Below are positions 14,136-19,947 of a stretch of 19,947 nt of DNA, piece by piece. Position numbers and translations under genes: made by a program. Position 1 is the first letter of the stretch, and every line of letters starts with the position of its first letter. Source of the stretch: Prevotellaceae bacterium UBA6858. Lineage in GTDB: Bacteria; Bacteroidota; Bacteroidia; Bacteroidales; Bacteroidaceae. Below the pieces are notes generated by a model. It searched no databases and was not told where the DNA came from. It saw nothing but the letters and a program-made list of their open reading frames with translations. The stretch is taken from the NCBI GenBank assembly GCA_002451695.1, contig DKDC01000004.1, positions 28,328-48,274 on the forward strand. Reading direction: 5' to 3'.

Positions 14136-15013
14136 ACTATTGTGGAGTTGCAAAGTTTGGCGGCATCGTCGTCGGGCAGGTTTTCAAGCTCGTAAACCGG
14201 CACGGTCTCGGCGATGTGCAGCATTGTTCCAAGAATGGCCTCGTATGAATCTTCGTGGCACAAAAGGGTGCTTGCTGCGGAAAAAACGTTTACAAAAGCC
14301 CTCACGTTGCCAAGCCGGGCTATTTTGTTGCATTTCGCCTGTACGAGGGCCACCATAGCACCCACAGGGGCGCAAAGCTGCTTGTAGCAGGAAGTCTTTC
14401 CGCTCCAGGGCGAACCGTAAACCATCACCCTGCCGCCGATGACGCGCATAATGGGGTTGTCGTCGTTCATAAGCTCACATCCCCCGAAGTTTCTGAGCCA
14501 CGACTGCGAGTGTGTGCTCTTCCCCGTGCCGCTCTTTCCGAGGAACATATAGCCCTTGCCTTTGTAGAGTACCGTTGAGGAATGCACCGCTACGGTGGCG
14601 AGGTGGCTTGTGGCGAATGTGTAGGAAATCATTATGGCGTTCGACAGCGCACTTGCGTACCGCCAGTCCTGCGGCAGCACCGCGATGCGCGAATTTCTGA
14701 AGTCGGGAGCCATGTCAATGACAGCCATTGGCTTGTGGCAGGAATCGCAGAACGCCACCACAAGGCTTTTGTCTTCGCGCCCGAACAGCTTGTACTCGGA
14801 ATCGCCCGACGGGAACTGTTTTATCAAGTGCAGCTCTTCCATGTCGGGACGGTATCTGTCGTCAACGGTGATGTGAAGCACGGCATCGCCCACCGCATTT
14901 TCGGCAAGGAACGGCTGGAACGACGGGACAATCTCCGCCGCCTTTCGCGGAACGCAAGCATAGTCCGCCCTTACGGTGTGTCCGGCAATGTTGTATGTCT
15001 GCGTTTCCGTCAT
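14126..15013 (-). CDS. HPr kinase/phosphorylase-related kinase
   Basis: This 295-residue protein has the catalytic domain of HprK-related kinases: VHSSTVLYKGKGYMFLGKSG followed by TGKST, with P-loop GKSGTGKS (159-166), an acidic pair MNDDNP (182-187) in the Walker B position, and GSPWSGKT (200-207), which is typical of the branch found next to PqqD-like proteins. The N-terminal half (1-120) is a beta-rich domain without HPr-kinase N-terminal features. Relatives in lasso-peptide clusters phosphorylate the peptide C-terminus (paeninodin type), while others act in surface-polysaccharide loci. The start at 15013 follows the previous stop after 4 bp with AAGG before the ATG. Cytoplasmic. The target is unknown. 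Confidence 0.85.
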   Translation of the reverse strand: MTETQTYNIAGHTVRADYACVPRKAAEIVPSFQPFLAENAVGDAVLHITVDDRYRPDMEELHLIKQFPSGDSEYKLFGREDKSLVVAFCDSCHKPMAVIDMAPDFRNSRIAVLPQDWRYASALSNAIMISYTFATSHLATVAVHSSTVLYKGKGYMFLGKSGTGKSTHSQSWLRNFGGCELMNDDNPIMRVIGGRVMVYGSPWSGKTSCYKQLCAPVGAMVALVQAKCNKIARLGNVRAFVNVFSAASTLLCHEDSYEAILGTMLHIAETVPVYELENLPDDDAAKLCNSTIVCK

Positions 15014-15017
15014 CCTT

Positions 15018-15488
15018 TTATTCCTGGTAATCCACCCCGAAAGCCTCGTCTATCTCCTCGTTGCTTTTCTGGTGCACCGCATTCGAAACCGAATTGAACT
15101 TGAAATCTTCCGGCGAAAGCTGCTTGAGCAAGGCCCCTTCGTCAAGATAGTTCTTGCGTACTTTCAGGAACTTTTTGTTGGCTTTCTTCTCGCTTTTGGA
15201 ATAGTATATTATGCAAAGGCGGTTGGGATCGTTGAGTGTCTTTGCAAAGTGTGCCTTAAGCTGGAGGGAGAAAAACGGGCGGTCGAGCAGGAATTTTGTG
15301 CGCTTCTGGAAGTTGGCGTCCTCTATCCTCTGCACCGGCGTAATGTAAACCGTGGAATCCCTCATGGAATCGCCTACGCCGAAAACATAAACCGCACCTT
15401 TTGTCGCGAGGCTTTTGTTCTGCGCAAAACCCAAGGCGGCGAACAAGGCGAATATGATTGTGAGAAAAGTTTTTCCTGTTTTGTTCAT
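15018..15488 (-). CDS. Exported protein, first gene of the kinase-peptidase-PqqD operon
   Basis: This 156-residue protein starts with a signal peptide, MNKTGKTFLTIIFALFAALGFAQ. An upstream in-frame ATG at 15530 precedes the promoter and is rejected. The mature sequence begins NKSLATKGAVYVFGVGDSMRDSTVYITPVQ and contains RPFFSLQLKAHFAKTLND, CIIYYSKSEKKANKKFLKVRKNYL and ends acidic (NEEIDEAFGVDYQE). It resembles unnamed Bacteroidales exported proteins. It has no Cys lipobox. The promoter -7 box TACCTTTG is at 15508-15515. With 4 bp to the kinase it is clearly part of the operon and could be the exported target or a chaperone of the system. Confidence 0.78.
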   Translation of the reverse strand: MNKTGKTFLTIIFALFAALGFAQNKSLATKGAVYVFGVGDSMRDSTVYITPVQRIEDANFQKRTKFLLDRPFFSLQLKAHFAKTLNDPNRLCIIYYSKSEKKANKKFLKVRKNYLDEGALLKQLSPEDFKFNSVSNAVHQKSNEEIDEAFGVDYQE

Positions 15489-15507
15489 AAGCTGTAATTT
15501 TTCGTTG

Positions 15508-15530
15508 CAAAGGTAAGATATTTTTGTCAA
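15508..15530 (-). promoter_or_regulatory. Promoter of the kinase-peptidase-PqqD operon
   Basis: TACCTTTG (15508-15515, minus strand) with TTG 12 nt upstream (15528-15530). The leader to 15488 would be about 13 nt. Confidence 0.6.
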
Positions 15531-15625
15531 TTACCTGTTGGCTTGCTGCTTATTTTGCGCGGCGCGGGCCCGGCGGTAAAGCCCATGCGGTTGGCGCAAA
15601 ATTGAAAACGGTTGCTTTTCCAAAA

Positions 15626-15745
15626 CACCGCGAAAATTACATTTGATGCAGGAAAAACCATGTCCGATGTAGGAAAAATTATTTCAGACATAATCCAAAC
15701 TACATCGGACATAATTTCCGCCACGGCAAACACCTGAAAAACAAT
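15626..15745 (-). repeat. 21-bp-unit module, copy F
   Basis: This is a complete inverted copy. On the minus strand the arm begins ATTGTTTTTCAGGTG, and the units occupy 15689-15709, 15668-15688, 15647-15667 and 15626-15646, starting TCCGATGTAG, TCTGAAATAA, TCGGACATGG and TCAAATGTAA. Unlike other copies, its arm ends GGAAATTATG, resembling the end of a fifth unit. It points in the sense direction toward the operon at 15488. Confidence 0.88.
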
Positions 15746-15858
15746 TTGTTATAAAAGGCAACCTCTATGCAGTCATTTTGCTGAAACCCAAAGTGTTACA
15801 CAATTTCAGCGGCATTAGGAGCTTCGCGGAACTTTTGGCGGCAACGCCCGGCGCAAAC

Positions 15859-15903
15859 AAAAAAGGCCGTGGCAGCAGACTGTATGTCCGCACGCCACGG
15901 CCT
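15859..15903 (-). terminator. Terminator of htrA
   Basis: On the minus strand AGGCCGTGGC pairs with GCCACGGCCT (10 bp) and is followed by TTTTT. It lies 19 bp after the stop codon at 15922. Confidence 0.92.
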
Positions 15904-15921
15904 CGCCATGAAAACCTTTTA

Positions 15922-17403
15922 TTATTTCCTGTTGTCCTTGTTTTTCTCGTCCTTGCTGCCAAGGTCAACGGTGAAGCTCTTCTTTATGCCGCTCTTTGTC
16001 ATGGCGCGTATCCACAATGTGCGGTCGCTCGACATATTCGCCTCTTTCATCGCCTCGTCAAAGTCGGAGCGGGTGCGCATTTGCTTGTCGTTTACCTGCA
16101 ATATTATCAGACCTTTCGTTATGCCGGCTTTCTGCATCGCGCCGCTGCGTATTGCGGTAACTTCGAGTCCGTAGCCCAAATCCAACTGCTGCTTCAATTC
16201 GTCCGAAAGCGGCGTGAGGCTCACTCCCATCTCGTCAATGTCAATCTCTTTAACCACCGAGGTTGTGCCCTGCGCGTTCTTCAAGGTTACGCTCTTGGTG
16301 TAGCTCTTCTTGTCGCGCAGATATGTAATCTGAACCTTGTCGCCCGGTTTGTGGAGCGAGATGTTCTCCTGCAGTTCTGCCATTTTCTGCACTTTTTTGC
16401 CGTTTATGGCAGTTATCACGTCGCCTTTCTGCAAACCGGCGGCCGACGCCGCGCTTCCGTCCTCAACTTCGTCAACGTAAACGCCGTTCACTGTGCCGAG
16501 GTCGGGGGAGTTGCCCTTGTCCTTCTCGCTGTCTATGTAGTTCGAAACGTCAGTGCCGCGAATGCCGATGATTGCGCGCTGCACGGTGCCGAATTTCTTT
16601 ATGTCGTCAACAACCTTGTTCATTATCGACGTGGGGATGGCGAAACCGTAGCCGGCATACGAGCCTGTCTGCGATATGATCATGTCGTTTATTCCCACAA
16701 GCTCGCCTTTTGTGTTTACGAGTGCGCCGCCGGAGTTTCCCGGGTTGATTGCCGCGTCTGTCTGGATGAACGACTCAATGCCGTTAGCCCCCACGGTGCG
16801 TGCCTTTGCGCTCACGATTCCGGCAGTAACCGTAGATGTCAGATTAAACGGGTTTCCCACGGCAAGCACCCATTCGCCGAGCTTGAGGTTCTCGCTCGAG
16901 CCTATGGTTATTGCCGGAAAATTGCTGCCCTCTATCTTCACGAGCGCGAGGTCGGTGGTTTTGTCTGTGCCTATTATGCGGGCCTTGAACTCGCGGTTGT
17001 CGTTGAGCTTAACGTTTATCTCGTCCGCTCCGTCAACCACATGGTTGTTGGTAACTATGTACCCGTCTGCCGAGATTATCACTCCGGAGCCGGAAGCCTT
17101 GCGCTGCGGGGTCTGATACTGCCTTTTCTGCATCCCGCCTCCGTTGCCGCGCCCGAATATGTCGCCGAAGAAATCCTCAAACGGGTCGTAGTAGTCGTAT
17201 GTCTGGGTTTTCGCGTTTTGCGTAACCTTGATGTAAACTACGGAGTTCACAGCTTTTTCTGCGGCCACGGTAAGGTCGGGCGTTACGCCGTTTACGGTTG
17301 TTTCTGCGTTTGAGCATCCTTTGTTGCTTGCGGCAAACACAGCCGTTGCGGCAAGGGCTGCCGAAAACACGAGCGAGTAGCTTAGTAATCTGTTTGCTTT
17401 CAT
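15922..17403 (-). CDS. htrA: HtrA/Deg family periplasmic serine protease
   Basis: This 493-residue protease degrades misfolded envelope proteins. The N-terminus MKANRLLSYSLVFSAALAATAVFA is a signal peptide. The trypsin-like catalytic triad is His121 (TNNHVV), Asp151 (TTDLALV) and Ser224 (NPGNSGGAL). A flexible Gly-rich loop with FEDFFGDIFGRGNGGG (about 75-90) is the LA-loop region. Two PDZ domains follow, at about 275-385 (RAIIGIRGTDV, NGVYVDEVEDGSAASAAGLQKGDVI) and about 400-485 (GLEVTAIRSGAMQKAGITKGLIILQVN), as in DegP and DegQ. It is monocistronic, with a -7 box TACATTTG at 17447-17454 and a strong terminator. Heat- or envelope-stress control is expected for the family, but no operator is visible. 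The C-terminus is Lys/Asp-rich. Confidence 0.96.
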   Translation of the reverse strand: MKANRLLSYSLVFSAALAATAVFAASNKGCSNAETTVNGVTPDLTVAAEKAVNSVVYIKVTQNAKTQTYDYYDPFEDFFGDIFGRGNGGGMQKRQYQTPQRKASGSGVIISADGYIVTNNHVVDGADEINVKLNDNREFKARIIGTDKTTDLALVKIEGSNFPAITIGSSENLKLGEWVLAVGNPFNLTSTVTAGIVSAKARTVGANGIESFIQTDAAINPGNSGGALVNTKGELVGINDMIISQTGSYAGYGFAIPTSIMNKVVDDIKKFGTVQRAIIGIRGTDVSNYIDSEKDKGNSPDLGTVNGVYVDEVEDGSAASAAGLQKGDVITAINGKKVQKMAELQENISLHKPGDKVQITYLRDKKSYTKSVTLKNAQGTTSVVKEIDIDEMGVSLTPLSDELKQQLDLGYGLEVTAIRSGAMQKAGITKGLIILQVNDKQMRTRSDFDEAMKEANMSSDRTLWIRAMTKSGIKKSFTVDLGSKDEKNKDNRK

Positions 17404-17446
17404 TTCAATTATATTTTTGTTGTTATGTTCAATGTCTTATCTAAGG

Positions 17447-17454
17447 CAAATGTA
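17447..17454 (-). promoter_or_regulatory. -7 box of htrA
   Basis: TACATTTG matches TAnnTTTG and predicts a leader of about 37 nt. No clear -33 TTG is found. The rest of 17455-17605 shows no gene. Confidence 0.5.
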
Positions 17455-17605
17455 ATGCCGAAAGCGACAGCGGAAACCGAAAAAGCGGAAAAAAAGACGT
17501 TTCATTACTAACTTTTAACCGTATGCGCGTGCGGCTTAACAGACTATGGCATAAATTCCGCGTCAGTTTCACAGTTTTTAGAGACACATAGCTTGCCGTG
17601 CCATG

Positions 17606-17665
17606 AAAAAAAGTCCGCCAACGTGCCACGCAGGCTTGCTTCTGCCGCAGCCGCATTGGAGGACT
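17606..17665 (-). terminator. Terminator of the M6 protease gene
   Basis: On the minus strand AGTCCTCCAA pairs with TTGGCGGACT (one mismatch) across a long, partly structured loop and is followed by seven T. It starts 20 bp after the stop codon at 17685. Confidence 0.75.
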
Positions 17666-17684
17666 CCAAATGTACAAACAAAAC

Positions 17685-19703
17685 TTATCTTATGAAAATT
17701 TTTCTCGCTCCGTCCCTGCCTTTCAGGACATACACCCCTTTTGGCAGTATGTTGTGCATTTCTTTCGTGGTGGCGTTTTCCGCAACCTTCACTCCTGATG
17801 TGGTGAACACGCTGTACGATTCCACGGAATTGCCGCCATTTATGCTTTCCACGCCAACGGGATTGGCTAAGGCGAGGCTCGACACGCCCGAATCCATATA
17901 GTTGTCCGCCGTCGCCGAAACAGCCACCGTAAGGTTCTTCACGCTTTCAAATCCGCCTATATCCAGTTCGTTCTTGTCTGTATGCTGCGAGAAAATCACC
18001 TTGCCGCCGTCCAGCACCTCTACATTGTATGCCGTGGCGTTTTCAACGGCATCCCAGCCCGCCTTGAGCGAAGTAACAGTTTCGTTTGGCGTTACGCTTA
18101 TGTTTTGCGGCGTTTCAAGAATGCCTTCTGCCATATACACAAACGAAACTGTCCCATTGGTGTCGGAAATGCAGGTGAGGTATTTGCCCATGCTGTCGCC
18201 CTTGTATTGCTGGAAGCCGGGTGAGGCGTTGTCCCTCAGCTCGCGGTTCTCCGCAAGTCCGGGGAAAAGGTCGCCCTGATAGTCTGCCGGCGTTGACTGG
18301 CTTTCGGATTTTATGCTGTTGTCGGCAGGGACAAACGACATCCGCCTGTGGTCTTTCACGGTGTTCACAGTGTTGTTCGCCCATACGGCCGCATTGTAGT
18401 CCACATGGGTTACAAACATTCCCGAACCGAGCCTTTCGGGATACCAGACTGACGGCTGCCGGTTTTCGAGTATGTAGTATTCGCTGCCCGAAGCATCGTT
18501 GTCGTTCAATATATAATATGCGTTCTCGTTGCCCGAGCCGAGCGCGTTTATCCTCACGACCTGCTTTTCGGTTTTCAGGGTGTCAATCTTCAGCCAGCCC
18601 ATGAAATTCTTCTCGTATGCCGAATAGCCCATGGGAGCTGCCCCGTTTTTCCAATACTGTCCGTAGTCCATTATCGACCACCACGACATTCCCACGAGGC
18701 TTGAGGAGTCGTAGGTGTTGTAAAAGTCAGGAAGACCGAGGAAATGCGAGAACTCGTGGCAGAAAGTGCCTATTCCCTCTATATTATATATTGTGTCGTT
18801 TTGCGTGCCGTTCCGCCGTATGCTCGGAATAAGCTCGTTCACCACGAGAAAGGAGCTTATGCGCCCGCCGGTGAAAGCCGTCGGCGTGGTGTAGAAGCTC
18901 GACCACACGGCATCGTCTTCCCACGAGGAGTTTTCGCCGACCCCGGCGAAAACCACCCCAACCAGCGGCACGTTGCCCGTGGAGCTTTTGTATTTCGTGA
19001 AGTTCACGCCCTGCGTCTCGGCGAGCGAGACCGCCTCCTTCACCATTTCGCTTACGTGGGAGTCGTTCGAGCCGCCAGTGCGTGCGCCGTAATATGCGCG
19101 GGGCTTGGACAGCGTAACCACGCAAGCCACGTCGAACGCCGGGGAGTATATGCCGTTGCTTTGCGCCTTGAAGTAGTCGCTCACGCTTCCTGCCGCGCCG
19201 CCGCCGGAATACCCTTTTTCGTTGAAATGTCTTTTGAAGGTGTCAACCGGGTTGGTTATCGAGAAAGCCACATCGCTGAAATTCACCAGCAAAACGGGAT
19301 ATGTGTGCTCGCCCTGCGGGTTCTCGCTTTTGCCTATCGAGCGTGTGGAAATCCGCGCCCTGCTTCCTGCCGGCTGCGCCATAGCCGCCCCGGGCGTCAT
19401 TCCGTTGGCGTTGAGCCAAAGCTGTTCGGCAACGCCGCGCCCGCCCTCGTTGTGGGCGCACACCCCCGACGCTTTAGATATGCCGCCGCCGAAGCGGGAG
19501 ACGTAGCAATAGCCGTTTTCGCCTTTTGCCACAATATACCCGTCGGTTGTGGAGAGGAACGACAGATGCTCGTCCCCGCATTTTATTATGGTGAGTTCGG
19601 TTCCGTCGGGCTGCACAACCGCCGTGCGCAGGCGCAGGGCGGGAGAAGCCCAAGCCGCCGCGCTTATAAGGGCAAGGATTAAAACAAGGTATAACTTTCT
19701 CAT
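17685..19703 (-). CDS. Secreted M6 family metalloprotease with T9SS-like C-terminal domain
   Basis: This 672-residue protease resembles immune-inhibitor-A type M6 enzymes. The start at 19703 gives the signal peptide MRKLYLVLILALISAAAWA; an ATG at 19724 overlaps the promoter and is rejected. After a propeptide-like region (about 20-125) come PVLLVNFSD, the zinc motif HEFSHFLGLPD (His316, Glu317, His320) and MSWWSIMDYGQYW, the usual downstream Met-turn region of the family. A fibronectin-like segment (about 535-625) precedes the last about 50 residues, YSVFTTSGVKVAEN ... LPKGVYVLKGRDGARKIFIR, which fit a type A type IX sorting domain. A secreted or surface-anchored protease that degrades host or dietary protein is inferred. 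It has its own promoter and terminator. Confidence 0.92.
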   Translation of the reverse strand: MRKLYLVLILALISAAAWASPALRLRTAVVQPDGTELTIIKCGDEHLSFLSTTDGYIVAKGENGYCYVSRFGGGISKASGVCAHNEGGRGVAEQLWLNANGMTPGAAMAQPAGSRARISTRSIGKSENPQGEHTYPVLLVNFSDVAFSITNPVDTFKRHFNEKGYSGGGAAGSVSDYFKAQSNGIYSPAFDVACVVTLSKPRAYYGARTGGSNDSHVSEMVKEAVSLAETQGVNFTKYKSSTGNVPLVGVVFAGVGENSSWEDDAVWSSFYTTPTAFTGGRISSFLVVNELIPSIRRNGTQNDTIYNIEGIGTFCHEFSHFLGLPDFYNTYDSSSLVGMSWWSIMDYGQYWKNGAAPMGYSAYEKNFMGWLKIDTLKTEKQVVRINALGSGNENAYYILNDNDASGSEYYILENRQPSVWYPERLGSGMFVTHVDYNAAVWANNTVNTVKDHRRMSFVPADNSIKSESQSTPADYQGDLFPGLAENRELRDNASPGFQQYKGDSMGKYLTCISDTNGTVSFVYMAEGILETPQNISVTPNETVTSLKAGWDAVENATAYNVEVLDGGKVIFSQHTDKNELDIGGFESVKNLTVAVSATADNYMDSGVSSLALANPVGVESINGGNSVESYSVFTTSGVKVAENATTKEMHNILPKGVYVLKGRDGARKIFIR

Positions 19704-19721
19704 ATGAAAACGTTTTGCACG

Positions 19722-19744
19722 CAAAGATAGTGAATTTTATCCAA
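19722..19744 (-). promoter_or_regulatory. Promoter of the M6 protease gene
   Basis: TATCTTTG (19722-19729, minus strand) with TTG 12 nt upstream (19742-19744). The leader to 19703 would be about 11 nt. Confidence 0.6.
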
Positions 19745-19891
19745 TTCTGCGGGCAAGCCCGATAATCCGCCGCCCTGAAACCGCGCCGTTGCGGTTTTAG
19801 TCAAACACCGCAAAAGCCGCCAAACCGCAATCTCGGGCAAACCACCTGAAACACAAACAATTACTCTATTTTTACAATAAACATATAACTA

Positions 19892-19947
19892 TTTGTTACT
19901 CAAAAACTTGCAAGTGGCAAAAAAAAGTCTGATGTAGTTTGAATTAT
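19892..19947 (+). repeat. 21-bp-unit module, copy G (truncated by window end)
   Basis: An arm ending AAGTGGCAAAAAAAAG is followed by unit 1 from 19928, starting TCTGATGTAG and cut at the window end after 20 of 21 bases. The arm is more diverged than the others. A short segment resembling the inverted arm (CACCTGAAACACAAACAATT, 19841-19861 region) lies just before it. Confidence 0.75.

Noticed and set aside
13345..15488. Complete lasso-peptide cluster
   Set aside because: Kinase and PqqD-like genes fit, but there is no asparagine-synthetase-like cyclase, no transglutaminase-like protease, no precursor and no ABC exporter.
15778..17313. 511-residue plus-strand ORF
   Set aside because: It is antisense to htrA, whose catalytic triad, PDZ domains, promoter and terminator are clear; long antisense frames are common in GC-rich codon usage.

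Overview
The window looks like a piece of a Bacteroidales chromosome, probably Prevotellaceae or a close relative. The evidence is a set of Bacteroidota-type promoters (TAnnTTTG -7 boxes) just upstream of starts without clear Shine-Dalgarno sites, Bacteroidales families (DUF3332, DUF3316, DUF4186, a KPEIEV-type short protein), and two secreted proteins ending in type IX-secretion-like C-terminal domains. Assignments come from reading motifs; no database search was run. Nearly all genes lie on the minus strand; only the 10502-12971 pair is on plus.

Layout. (1) 72-2076: a visibly AT-richer type II restriction-modification pair, cytosine-5 methyltransferase followed by an overlapping PD-(D/E)xK endonuclease. 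(2) 2677-5031: a PagL-like outer-membrane lipid A deacylase translationally coupled to a DUF4186 gene, then a DUF3332 lipoprotein with its own terminator. (3) 5655-5736: tRNA-Leu(UAG) with a clear promoter and terminator. (4) 5796-7662: DUF3316 protein and S41 peptidase lipoprotein, an operon. (5) 7796-10150: a large secreted protein with a sorting-like C-terminus, followed by a 63-residue protein, closed by a bidirectional terminator. (6) 10502-12971 (+): a small exported protein and a UPF1/IGHMBP2-like SF1 helicase. (7) 13345-15488: a compact four-gene operon of an exported protein, an HprK-like kinase, an S26-type peptidase and a PqqD-like protein, which resembles the tailoring part of a peptide-modification (RiPP-like) locus but has no visible precursor. 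(8) 15922-17403: HtrA/Deg periplasmic protease. (9) 17685-19703: a secreted M6 metalloprotease with a sorting-like C-terminus.

The most striking non-coding signal is a dispersed module of about 120 bp found seven times in 20 kb, always between genes. Each complete copy is a roughly 36-bp T/A-rich arm followed by exactly four 21-bp units whose sequences are specific to their position in the array. At two places, in inverted orientation, the module is joined through a 17-bp spacer to a 110-119 bp MITE-like element with 25-bp terminal inverted repeats. The restriction-modification island sits between two directly oriented modules. Promoters here also share an unexpected geometry, TTG-N12-TAnnTTTG.

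Export and envelope functions dominate: proteases (S41, HtrA, M6), lipoproteins, a lipid A deacylase and sorted surface proteins.
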